This document shows, in pieces, positions 36,347 to 47,924 of a stretch of DNA of 64,000 nt (its first letter is position 1; each line of letters begins with the position of its first letter). The translations under genes and the position numbers were made by a program. Source of the DNA: Zychaea mexicana (lineage: Eukaryota > Mucoromycota > Mucoromycetes > Mucorales > Lichtheimiaceae); NCBI RefSeq assembly GCF_025766255.1, contig NW_026516820.1, positions 1 through 64,000 on the forward strand, given 5' to 3'. The notes beneath the pieces were generated by a model. It was not told the origin of the DNA, did not search any database, and worked only from the letters and a program-made list of their open reading frames with translations.

Positions 36347-36638
36347 AAAGGAAGATTTTTGCTACTTTTAAATAATAATTGTATATTTTTTTTGGATACA
36401 GAAAAGTGTTTTGTGCGTTTGTGGGTGTATATGTGTGCTTTGAAATATTAGTATATCTTATTAGTTTAGATGAGAGATACGAACGGAGTGAGAGTGTAAA
36501 TACACGGTATAATGATGATGGAAGAGAGAGATAGTGTGTATATGTGTGATGATGTTTTTGAAAGAATCAAATTTTATGTATGATGTACCATCGTATATCT
36601 GGTGTCGATAGTAGACAGTAATGTGGATATGTGTCAAG

Positions 36639-37654
36639 CTAAGATGAAGAAGAAGAAGAGTGAGGAGGACACTCACATAATGAAGAAGGAAATGAAGAAG
36701 AAGAAGGCAAGATCCACAATGCTAAACGGTATCGCCAATCCAACCATAGTACGATCAATTCAACAGCCATATCATCCAACACCAAAGCAATATTTTCTAC
36801 GTATCGCCGAGCATATTGAGTCCCTTCTTCCATTGCAGCATGACATCCTTCCATCCAGTCCTGCCACAAGTACACTCCTTTATCCATCAAACTCGTAAGA
36901 GTGGTATCCGTTAACCAATTGGTGGGTAGTTGTATGTATCCAACGTCATAGCAGTAATAGCAAGCCAGTATTGTCATGGCAACGGTAGCAGCCAGCAACT
37001 TAGCAATGGATACCTTGCTGCTTTTTTGTTGTTGTTGTTGTTGTTGTTCTGCTCGAGATGCTGATAGCGGTGCTGACGATAACACTGTTGTTGTTGAAAA
37101 TGGAGACTCTACATGGTGTGGTGATAATGACGATACCGAAGGTGATTGTGATATAATCATCTAGGGTCCCATATATACATGTAAGTCAATAACTTTTTTT
37201 GACAGCGATGTGATTAGCAAAAAAAAAAAAGTAGTAAATGCTACCTCTTTTTCTATCTTCTCCTCCTCAATATCATCAGCAACAATCGAATCCTTATCCA
37301 AGCTCAGAATACCGTCCGTTTCCATAATCATTTGCAATAATTCCTGACTCGTTATTTCCGAAACATCGTGCTCATGTTTTATAAGCTCATGTTGGTGCTG
37401 CTCCGTAGTTGTTGTTGTAGGTTCAATGTGTGCTTCTGGACGTTGCGACCCAAAAGAGAGCACATGCGCATTCGATGTTTTTTGATCGTCATTGTTGTTG
37501 TTGGCTTCAGGATTTCTGGGACGACGCTACAAAGTTTTGAATTTAGTTGTTCAATTGAAGAATGAAGGAGGAATTAAGATCATATTCAAACAATTGCGTT
37601 TTTATATTTACAAACCTTGAATATTTTTGACCTTGGATATCCTTGTTCGTCCAT
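36639..37654 (-). CDS. Single-pass membrane protein, unknown function
   Basis: About 280 aa in three exons: 37654-37616, 37526-37245 and 37160-36639, all joined in phase 0. The 13-codon first exon starts MDEQGYPRSKIFK. The N-terminal half is polar with an acidic segment (DDIEEEKIEKE). After a Ser-rich and poly-Gln stretch comes one clear transmembrane helix (about residues 160-182, LLAATVAMTILACYYCY). The C-terminal part contains a Trp-rich amphipathic region (LIVLWLDWRYRLALWIL) and a poly-Ser end. No family is recognised. The tail faces that of the START gene only 292 bp away (convergent). The short first exon and GTTTGT donor make the start a little uncertain; an alternative start at Met in the third exon would drop the N-terminal half. 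Confidence 0.6.
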
Positions 37655-38617
37655 GGCTATTACAAATCACTGAAATGACGCGAGACCTAAAAAAGGGCAG
37701 CAGCAACTAAAGAAAGCGCGCGTGTTGCTTCAACTGTTTTTCCCTAGTCGTGACGGTTACACAATGCGCCACTGGGTTTAAGGTCGGCATGAACAGGCCC
37801 AACTACTACTAATCGCACAGTCCAATGATTTATTCGTGTGACTTAGGATCAAGAAATTTATGGCGTATGGACTCATACATAGAGTAGTTGCACTATCGTA
37901 ATTGCTTTTATAGTCTAGATTAAGTACTGCTCTAAAGCTCCTAGAGACCAATATAATATCTCGGATCATTGCTATTGCCAAACTGTAGTAATATGTGTTA
38001 GTGATCGAGTATAGATCGATAACTTTCTTTAAGAACAGATATGGTCATCCCGTATGATCCGCTCAGAGACTACTACATGAACATGGGCAAATGGTCGATA
38101 TTGCATTTTTTTCTCGCAATAACACCCAAATTCGGTCGGTGTGATGTGACACAGAAAAAATCTGATCCGCTGGTCTTTACCTATCACAGCAAAGAAGTCG
38201 ATTGCTTGTGGGAGCGAATATACGTACAGCGTCATTTTACGCTTCATTTAATCGGCAAAAGAATGAAATGAGACGACTGATGTTGTAAGCGATCAGTCTC
38301 TTTCCTACTGTTTCTCTAAACCTCTTATAGATGCGCCAAGGCGATCTTGTAGCAGAACTAATGCCCTCGTTACGTGTACCACTACTACCATTGCCGCTAT
38401 CAGCATATGGTAGAGTAGTAACGAACACGTATTTTAAAAAAAAAGTAAGTGTTTTATGCAAGCATGTGATGGATCATGCTCACCGGGCTATATAATAGTC
38501 CACAAGCAAGTGAGAAGGAAGTTAAATCGGCTCTTTACTTTTCTCTTCTTCATCCGATCCTCTCGCCCCTTCTCTAGTTTCACTAATTGGACCCTTATTG
38601 CTTTGCCGTCTCTAATA
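37655..38617. other. Divergent intergenic region before the MFS gene
   Basis: About 960 bp. A short exon-like open segment (38331-38452, bounded by TTATAG and GTAAGT) is present but has no partner in frame with the MFS gene and no family match. Otherwise nothing is recognised. Confidence 0.45.
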
Positions 38618-41091
38618 ATGATCGCTCATGCAAATGACAGCAAAACAGAAATCCAGGAGCAGCAGCAACAGGAGGAGAAGCTGCCCTATACTACTAGCGA
38701 AAGCCTTAAAGCATTACCGGAGAGTAAGAGGTTTATCGAGCCAACGCCTGAAGAGATACGTCTATTGGTGCGGAAACAGGATCGTGTCTTGATGCCCTTG
38801 ATGATGTTGATATATTTGTTTTTTGATTTGGGTGGAATTACACTTGGTAAGCTAAAAGTGTTAGTCATATTGTATACTACTCCAATATATACTGATTAGC
38901 AACAACGTCATTGCACCTTATATTTGAATTTTCATGGACATAAATTGGAACAAGGCAATTCCAAGCTAGCAGGATTGATGGAGGATATTGACATTACTGA
39001 GGATCAATTCAACTGGGCAGCATCGGTGTTTTCGTTTGGTTTTGTAAGTGATATACGCCACACGGCTATCTGTAGTATAGATAATACACAAAAGAGCACA
39101 TTTTAGTAGAGTATGACTGTCGCCATCTCGCATACCATGGGTAGTGGATATTGACGATCCAAAAACATTCATGAATATTTATAGATTCTCTGTGAGGTTC
39201 CGGCAAATATTATTCTTCAACGAATCGGGGCGCGCAGATGGCTTGCACTGACTATGTTCCTTACATCCATTATATTGGCCAGTATTTCTGCCGTACACAA
39301 TGGTCAGGGATTGATCGCGGGTCGATTCTTTTTGGGTTGTGCTCAGGCAGGCGTATTTCCGTAAGAGTGTAACATCGTCACATAAAGCTCTGGGGATGTT
39401 TGGCCGTTGTGTAGTACAAGACTTGAAAAGATGTGATTATTAATACATATCATGCATCTCTCTGTCTGTGTGTATCTTTGGGATCTTTGATCTCTTTTTT
39501 TTTTCTCGTACTTCTAGTGGCCTCGTGTACTACGTCTCTTTGTGGTACACAAGAAAAGAGCAAGGTGCTCGAATGGCATGGTTTCTGGTGATGGGATCGG
39601 TTGGATCGGTACGTTATCATTTCCGAGTGATTGTCATTGCAGCTGCTGCTAGCTTTTTTAACAGTCGAGCTTAACAGAAACATATGTATATTTCTATGAA
39701 ATAGGCTATTGGAGGCATAATCGTAAGCTATAGTATACACACACACACACAAAAAGAAGACTTCTGATGATGTGCAGGATCCAATGATATTAATACAAAG
39801 TGAAACTCGGGGAACAACGGACTTGTACAAAAAAATTAGGCTTATGGTATTATGCACATGGATTATACTCGCGGTCTTCGAGCATGGAGATGGATTTTTA
39901 TTCTTATTGCCTGTCCAACATTTTTGGCTGGATGTATTGTATTCTCATTCCTTCCAGATACACCTGAGAAGCAAAAACGCTGTAAGTTCTGCGCGCTCTT
40001 TCTCCTTTTATCTCTGATAGAAATGAATGCATTCTGCCAAATATCTATTCTCTTTTCTAACGCTACCTATCAACAATAACGTATTGTTAGTTTTGTCTCC
40101 ACGCGAACAAGCAATTGCGGTGTATAGACTCAATGCAGAGAAAGGCGCAGCAACAGAGGAAAAATTCTCATGGGAACGGTTTAGAGCAGTATTTACTGAC
40201 TGGAAAACATATGCCTTCGCCTCAATCCAAATCACCTGCATGGTGCCTATCGTCAGCCTTGGCGTCTTTATGCCGAGCATTGTTAGAGGAATGGGATTTA
40301 GCAATCTAACAGGTGAGGCCTTTATTGCTCTAGTTTGCTTTTACTTGCCAATACAGTGACCGAACTCGGTTTATATTATAGCACAAGGAATGAGTGCGCC
40401 ACCATGGGTTGCAGGTACACTTTTACATCTTTTAAGGACAGTTCTCGTAAGAGAATTGCACTTTTTTAACGAGCAGCATGGATGCTCCAATTTTCCACCC
40501 AACATGTAGCTGCTATCGGTATGGTGTTGGTGTCCTGGTATTCAGATCGATTGGGTGAACGCGGCCTGCACGTCTTTTTTTCATGCATGTTAGCTGTCGT
40601 TGGGTACCTTCTGCTTATTGTCTTGGTAGATCATGGGTGGGTAGCACTGTACGTGAGTGCCATCATAGCAACTTTTGGTGTCTTTGCATCCAACCCACCG
40701 CGTGTCGCATGGAACGCCAACAATTTTGGGGATCCTACAAAAAAGGGTATTGCCATTGCGTTTACGTCGTCTTGTGCAAGTATCGGTAGTGTTATTGGAG
40801 GTCAGGTGTATCGCGGCGATGACGCTCCACTTTATAAGCGTGGTCATGCCATTGCGTTAGCATTTATAGGTTTAAGTGGACTTTTATCCTTGTTGCTAAA
40901 ATATCTGCTGCGACGTGAAAACAAGAGACGTGAAACCTTGTCAGTGGAGCAGTACGAAAAGGAGTCCCATAAAATCGGCGATGATGTAAGTTTTCTCCAG
41001 TGGGTGGTTCATATTTTCAAAACGCTAGCTAATGCCATTTACCGTTTCTTTTCATGAAAAACAGCATCCCGATTATCGCTTCATCCATTAA
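38618..41091 (+). CDS. MFS transporter, allantoate permease (Dal5-like) group
   Basis: Plasma-membrane carrier of the anion:cation symporter family, 500 aa with about 12 membrane helices. Ten exons: 38618-38846, 38955-39043, 39185-39360, 39518-39608, 39705-39722, 39840-39981, 40091-40312, 40382-40414, 40510-40985 and 41065-41091. The cytosolic N-terminus ends in PTPEEIRLLVRKQDRVLMP. Family features include ITLGNSKLAGLMED after helix 1, LCEVPANIILQRIGARRW, the GRFFLGCAQAGVFPGLVYY helix, WYTRKEQGAR, and RAWRWIF. The second half has SWYSDRLGERG and the ending HPDYRFIH, which is typical of Dal5-type proteins. Relatives carry allantoate, ureidosuccinate, nicotinate, pantothenate or similar anions; the substrate cannot be fixed. 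Two exons are very small (18 and 33 nt), but both are needed for frame and helix continuity. Confidence 0.92.
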
Positions 41092-43507
41092 TAAGTTAAT
41101 TCACTCAAACTGTAATTTTATAATTTTGTTATCAGTACCGCGTTGTAAATGTATTCTACTATTGAAGCTCATTGCTGCTTCTATTACCTATCACTGCTGG
41201 TAAAACATAAGAGTCACCGCCGATGCTTCTTGCTCTGCTATTTATTTCTCTCAAAGATTTTTGACAGAATATACATAAGAAAAAGCTGCGAATAGTACAT
41301 TCCTTATTACAGTGTAATCTGGTATGATCACATTTAGCGTTGTAGTTGCTGAATTTAAGAACATATACTCGAGAAATATTCAGTAACCTGGTTATTCTAG
41401 CCTATGCATAAGAAAAAGATTACGTACTATCATCAATCGTAAAAACTAACAGGGTAAAGCATGACGGTCTCATGGCATCATAATACACTCCATACAGGCT
41501 CTCAGCAATCATTATATATATTTGTTTCCAACAAAGCAACGAAGATTATATACCGTATACGTAATCTCCAGGGTACTGTAGGTCTGATGATATTACGATT
41601 CCTTTCTTTTGCGCGATATCATTATGCAAAAAAATCATTTACTTGAAAAAACAATTATTCTTCAGTATTTATCTTCTTTCTGACTAAAAGAGTCAATATC
41701 GACTACCGTATGTCATGCCGAGTCTAACTTGCTATGATTATTTATGGTGACGACGACGCGGTGGAGACCGATTGACACCTGTGATTTAATACCATTCTTA
41801 TTTTTTGAGATAAGCCAATATAATACAGCAGGTATATAAAGATGCTAACAGTTAAAAAAGCTCTGTGCAAAGTCCTACATAGCTTATGTGTCTCGCGATC
41901 ATAATCTCGACAACAACAACAACGACAGCAATACTATCATTTGCCACATACGTCCACGTTGTATGTTTTAGATTCACAACCAGTTACTGACGTAGGTCAA
42001 TATTAGTACCACTACAGCTACTAACTAAAGCTTACAGTAGGGAAGGGAGAGGCGAAACAGAGAAAAAGAAAAGGTAAGTTTAGCCATCACCATTGTTACT
42101 ATGTAGCTTCAGTAAAAGAGGACTTTATCCTTCTGTCATCATTACAGCCCGGTAAATCATGCTGCATATTGTAATTAGCGATCACGAGACTTACATTATG
42201 CACGTATATTTTGACCCCGCAATATTTGATATCGAAAGACAAGGAGTATGAGGAGGATGATACAACTGTACACGAGTAGGCTACAGACCACCCATCAAAA
42301 CAGCAGTCTTGTGTAGAGATGTTCATTCTTTGCTTCTTTCTATGACTACTATTACAAGGTGAAGAAAGGAACTTTTGGTGTAACGGTACTTGTTTATGGG
42401 CTTCATATGTCAATTAAATTGTACTCTGTAGACATCTTTTTGCCACACGACCACGATCACGACCACGTACAAACCATTTCGATTTGCTGAAAAAAAAAAC
42501 GCCATATCCGGCTATCAAAAATATTGAACAAGATGGCGAATTTAATTCGTTGTTTAGAGAATAGAAAATAAAACGCAAATAATGCTGTCTTTTTTCTTTT
42601 TCATGCAAAAAAAAAAAAAAAAAAAAAAACAGTTGGAACTGCCATTGCACGTGGATATATCCAAAGCTGTTTACTTCCGTGATATGCTCTTGTTCTTCCA
42701 TGTGAAAAAAGAAAGTTGGTCCAACAAAGTCTTTTTTTTTTTTTTTTAGTTCCCACTGTCTTCTGGCATTCTTTTATGCAATGATTTAGAGTACTACATA
42801 AGGTCCGTGACAAGAGGCTGCTGCTAACCGACAATAGTATATGTACAAATAAGGCTAAACATTTTTTGTTTCTTTTCTACTATCGTATGTACGTCTAAGG
42901 TGTTGAATTTTTAAAAGATAAGAAAAACTCGGCATATGTTTCATCTGAGTGTTCATAACGAGGTTTCTTTATACTCTGTTGGGTGTTAGTGGTGTGTTCA
43001 TCGTCTCTATCTCACCTGTGGTGCTTAAGGGCAAATACGAAAACGGGCCCGTGTTACCCAAGCGATAGAAAAAGAGTGAGGTTGTGGCCATGTGGCTCCG
43101 GGCCTTCCTCCTTTTTGTGCTCTCGTTTCCTGCCGTTGTACTAGTACTCCTCCACAAAAATTACTTGTTTTGGCTTGTCAACTTTAATTAAAGATAAACA
43201 ACCAGCAAAATGAAAAAGAAAAAGTCTGTCGAGATTTTACTCTATGGTGTTCTATATAACCCCATACCTGTCGGTTGCTTGGTTGTCTGGGTACCACTTG
43301 CTATCACCACCACCAGTATACATTTTGGCATCCCAATCCCCGACTATACTACTACTACTATCACCACCACCGCTTGGACCACACCATCCCCACAACCCTC
43401 TCATAAGCGGAACAGTATAAAAGCTTTGTTTAAGCAGGATTCTTCTTTTCTCTTCTTACCTTGAAAACCCCCACTTCTTTCTTCCCTATTTTGCGTGCTA
43501 TACAGTC
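41092..43507. other. Intergenic region, 2.4 kb
   Basis: No convincing gene. It contains a 23-base A-run and a 16-base T-run about 100 bp apart (below) and an open frame at 43210-43464 with Lys-rich start and Thr-rich middle that is more likely leader sequence of the zinc-knuckle gene than a protein. Confidence 0.5.
42607..42747. repeat. Paired poly(A)/poly(T) tracts
   Basis: A-run at 42607-42629 and T-run at 42732-42747, in inverted orientation. They could pair as a hairpin or mark insertions of processed sequence; no coding homology was recognised between them. Confidence 0.6.
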
Positions 43508-43850
43508 ATGGTATGCCACCAACCAGCAGAAGAAACAATTACGTGTGCCAACAATTATGATGGAATGATGATGATCGGTGGTGGATGTCTTGGTACTACT
43601 ACTACTACTACTACTACTACTACCTTAACTGACCAAAACAATGGCGAACAATCATCGCGTCAGCAGCTCCTGCGAGAAGAGCAAAAGAATTGGAACTGCC
43701 ACGGTCGATGTCTAATCTGCGGATCTATCAATCATCAAACAATTGTAAGCTCGTCATGTTTGTTGCTATATATAAGACGAGGACGGGGTTACTGTCAAAA
43801 TCGCTTATACGATATTCTTTCATTCTTAGCACTGTCCGGTATCACCGTGA
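43508..43850 (+). CDS. Small CCHC zinc-knuckle protein
   Basis: Two exons, 43508-43744 and 43830-43850, encode only about 85 aa. The first exon gives a Met/Gly-rich start, a run of ten Thr, a Gln/Glu-rich stretch and CHGRCLICGSINHQTI. After a clean GTAAGC...TTCTTAG intron the second exon adds HCPVSP and a stop. Across the junction this forms C-x2-C-x4-H-x4-C, an exact zinc knuckle, preceded by another Cys pair. Zinc knuckles bind single-stranded nucleic acid. The splice completing the motif is the best argument that the gene is real. Its product could be a small RNA-binding protein or a remnant of a Gag-like or transposon protein; no retroelement sequence is seen nearby. Confidence 0.55.
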
Positions 43851-44908
43851 TCAATAAAAAACAATACAGGAGCATGCTACTGTATTGCTTTGCCATTATC
43901 ACCGGCCGTTGTTGTTGACAAAACATAAATAGCACATTAAAGGGTCCAGATCATCTTTTATTTCTCACCCCAACAAACATGCCCTTGGACTATTCTACTA
44001 TAGCGCCGTTTATTATTTTGCTCTTTCGCTTTTGTCTTGCATGTGAAAACCCTTCCTCCCTCTCTTTCTTTCTCTCGCTGTTTTATTATATACCCAGTTA
44101 TTCAGTGCCTCCAATGCCGCTAGTACTCATTTTATATTCTGTGCTTCGGATCGTTGATGCTGTTGATGTGTTGATGGTCATGGTCATGGATAGCCACAGC
44201 ACGCACGTATCCGGCCATACCATCAATTCTTATCATGCTATTCTTACTCTTTCTCTTACCATTAAACATATTAGCATACCACACTTTGCATATTACTATA
44301 GAAGGATCGCTTGATCTTGTGCTGGGGACACGTCTTGTTACATAATTTAATAGTTAAATTTCGTTTTATTCTCAAGATCAGCAATTACGGGAGTTCCGAA
44401 AAAAGCTGGACTGGACCAAGGGGAGAATTGCGAAGAACAATAAAAGGATAGGTAATAAAGTTTTTTAAAAAGGCCTGATGATCCGTCAAGGGTTCCGGGT
44501 GCTGCACTATAGAAGAAGAAGAACAGCAAGATTAATCGTCCCCCTTTTCTCCACTACTGAGGACCAACATACTAGCATTCTATGCGGGTTTCTCTTCGTA
44601 TCACTATACTTAATCCTCATACTCAGAAAAAAGTTGTCAAGGGCTTGTCTCATTTGCGACCTCTCTCTCTTGCGCTGTGTGTGTATCTCTTCCCTGCTTA
44701 TTTTTATAATGGCGTTGGAGAATATTAGTTTTGCGTGATGTTATTAATCTACAAGGTGACCGACTGGCACTTACAGATGACTGCTTGGTATGGTTTTGCT
44801 GATTGTTATGGCGAATGCCGGCCAAAAAAAAGGAAGAGTAAGCAGCCGCTGGTGTTTGTATATATTTGAATGAGGCCTTTCGAGGTTCCCTCTCTCCGTG
44901 CATATACT
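43851..44908. other. Intergenic region
   Basis: About 1 kb. Open frames at 43979-44314 (+) and 44347-44529 (-) show hydrophobic or mixed composition without recognisable motif; neither is called. Confidence 0.45.
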
Positions 44909-45585
44909 TTAGAAGAAAGAGCACTTGCACAAGAGTTGAGAGTCGTTGATTACAGCCCTTGAGCCAGCTAGGTCGAACGATATAAGCTGTCCGTAAAGCT
45001 CGTCAATCAGTGGAAGGAGTATGCTCTTTGCCTCTGTTGCTGCGGCATCATTATTATCCGTGTTGTACTGATGGATGACTAAATAGTGCTTATTTCCGCT
45101 GTTCGTCGTCGTCTACCTTGTTCTTGCGCTGTTGTTAATGTCGATTATGTCTCTCGAGCGATGATTTCGCCAAACACAGACTCTGCCGTAGTCCCAGTGC
45201 GATCAATATCTTGGTTTCTTGGTTGAGGGCTAGCGATACAAGCCCTGGATAATGTCGGTGGGCCATTCCTGCCAAAATGAAAACCCTTCGTTGGAGGTGG
45301 ATATAATTCAAAGCCAAGTGCTGTGATTTGGGTGCCGATCGCATAGAATAATTCTGGCTTAAATTCGTTGAATTCTTCAGGGTCGCTATCAAGGCAAAGT
45401 GATAAATCTGATAGTGCTTCTGGTTAAACGTCGATTAAATCCGGTATCCAAGAGTCTCGTTGATCATAGTCGCCGTCCTCAAAATCTCCAAAGCTCAGAC
45501 ACCCTTTATAATGCAGCTTGAGATGAGGTTCGGACAGGGCCACAGTATGGTATCCGGCCGAACATCGATTCTCAAACACCGTCAT
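44909..45585 (-). pseudogene. Decayed gene of unknown family
   Basis: Protein-like sequence with disruptions. From 45585 an open segment starts MTVFENRC and contains LSEPHLKLHYKGCLSFGDF; an in-frame TAA lies at 45424-45426, then the same frame continues for 92 codons (PEALSDLSLCLDSDPEEF, YAIGTQITALGFELYPPP) to a stop at 45145. A further segment (45078-44909) after a TTTAG acceptor-like site reads VIHQYNTDNNDAAATEAK and ISFDLAGSRAVINDSQLL. Composition and block structure look coding, but no donor removes the stops, so the gene is probably broken; missed introns are the alternative. Not recognised as any family. Confidence 0.4.
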
Positions 45586-47924
45586 TTCATACCAAAAAAG
45601 AAATTAAAAATAAGAGGTACAGCTAGTACTTTATGCCATTATCTACTTACCGATCTTCAAGTGAGAAGGCAGAAGAGTTGAGAAACTTCAGCCTGCGTGA
45701 CCCATATCATGCAGGCAAACGGTCCATTATGCAGCGCTCAACAACGGACAAGGACAATGATTATATATTCAACTTCAAGTGCGCTCCTTCTTCGACTGCT
45801 GCTGCTATCATAAATGACTTGATATGCAATGCACAACAACTGTTAAACCTAGAAAATAGAAAAGAGCCAGTATCATTTAGTAGTGCATATAACAAGCAAA
45901 CGATCAAGAAGAAAGGATGTATAGCCATCATTTTGTGACACAGACATGTGCATCCCCGTCATTTAAAAGGATGATGCCATACTTCTGGACACGAACAGAT
46001 GTAGTCAGCATTGAGTACATAATCTCCATGGAAAAGGAAGCCTCCTTCGGGAAGTTGTAGTAGTAGAAAAAGAAGGGCTCTATTCCGATTCGTTTTCTGT
46101 TCTCCTAAAAAAGGGATATCAATAGATCTGGGTAGTGCTACTGCTACACGTTGCTCTTTGTTGTGCTGCAGTAGTGTAAGCAACCGATGAGAAATGCCCA
46201 AAAATGGTATTTTTACCGTTAGTAAACAGTATATAGCTCTTATTGTGTGTCTCTAATTGCAAATGTCTATCTAAAAAGATTATTAGCTACACATGTGCTC
46301 TCACGATAAGAGGAAAGATGATGGGTATGCAGATTTAAGCAATATTACTGAATAAACACTAGATGTAGGGTATGATGCTGATAATACGATGGACTAATTA
46401 AAACAATAGACTTTGTAGCTTATCATATCAGTGACGTTAGAATAAAGATGAGCTTTCATTTCAAGGGTTGTCGTTGTTATGTGGAAGATCTGGAGCGCTT
46501 GTAGTGCTAACAACATAAGCTTCATTGAAACACAAGCAAAGAATGTTCCTTATATGGTAACATGTCTAAATTAAAATCGCAATAGGATCATCCGATCATA
46601 TGAAACATAAGTTTTCCCCCCTCCCCCTCCTTCCCCTCCCCGTGTTTTGCTGTCATCATCTTTACTACGAATTACTAATACTATCGTGTATACACAGCAG
46701 CAGTGACAATCTCAAGTCATATAGACATATGAAAACAAAAGAAACACGTCCCGAACTCTAAAAGGCTCTATTGTTTGGAAAAGAATAGGGGAAATTGAGT
46801 GTGCGGTGCTAGAAATCAAGATATGCGCGGGAGGATGGGAGGGGTTCGCCGGTTTTTAAGAGGAATAGAGAAAAGAGTAATGGGATGATGGGGATTCAGG
46901 TACACTGAGATTTGCACAGCATCATCTTTTTCATTTGCAAGAGACGTTTTAGACAAAGAAGCTCACACACACATACATACATACACGCGTGCATCCTACG
47001 CATGAATGGCACGCCATATCGAAGATCGACAAAGTAAATAGAGAGACATGGAACAATAGTCCTGTATGTCCGTGTTCCTTCCCCCCACCTCCCACCTCTC
47101 CCCTCTCCATTCCCCCTCCAACCCACATACACTTGCCATACTCATTCACATATAGACTGTATAGACATAGCCAAGATGTGTGCAAGGGAAGAGTATATAT
47201 GCCTCCATTGTGTTTCGGCTCCCCAAGAACTGAGTTTTCTGGATATGGTCTAGTCTTCTTTTGCCCGGTGTTAATGAGCAGTACGTATCTGAGCTGGGCT
47301 GGCTGGATGGGATTCGAGTGTGGAGATTGTGGTGGTACCTGCATGGCGATATTGGATTGTGCTTCGGTTGTACAACTTTTCTGGAGTGCAAACGACGACG
47401 ACGACGACGACCTCCTTTTTTTTTGTGTGTTTCCCTCCTTTTCGCTCGCCTTTTCTTTTATAATAGTAGTAGTAGTAGTCGCCGCATTAGTAGCAGCAGT
47501 AGCAGTTGTGGTTATACTAGTACTGATAGTCCTGCAATTCGGCTCTTTGGTATTTCGCTGTCCCTGCCCTGCTCTTTCTCCCCTCGTGCGCGCCTTTTTT
47601 CCTTTGACCTCCTCGTTAAGACTTGGAACTTGTACATGCCATTTACCTAATATTCTCTGTGTGTCTTACACTGCGGGACCGAAAAAAAAAGACAAATAAC
47701 TTTTCCCTTTTCCCAACGTTTCTTGCTTCCTTTTTCCTTTTCTCTTCTCTTTTCTTTACCACCGACCTTTATAAATTTGCACTGTCATCCACTTGTTCAA
47801 TCTCTCTGTTCTTTGTGTAATTTATTAATACTTATTACTACTACTATTACTGTTATTACTACTATTTATCTACTATCTATCTGTTATCTAATACGCACTA
47901 CCACCGAAAGAATAAAATATAATA
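45586..47924. other. Intergenic region, 2.3 kb
   Basis: Contains a minus-strand open frame at 45959-46201 (80 codons, with LPRSIDIPFLGEQ), possibly an upstream piece of the decayed gene, and a plus-strand open frame at 45633-45938 ending in a Lys-rich tail. The right 900 bp is pyrimidine-rich and probably the promoter and leader of the next gene. Nothing else is recognised. Confidence 0.45.

Noticed and set aside
38331..38493. Exon-like segment with acceptor and GTAAGT donor upstream of the MFS gene
   Set aside because: Does not join in frame to the transporter start and matches nothing; kept only as a note.
43210..43464. 84-codon open frame with Lys-rich start and Thr-rich middle
   Set aside because: Sits directly upstream of the zinc-knuckle gene and looks like pyrimidine-rich leader DNA.
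46989..47699. 236-codon open frame on plus
   Set aside because: Composition follows CT-rich DNA, with hydrophobic and Pro/Ser runs; it lies in the probable promoter of the gene at 47925.
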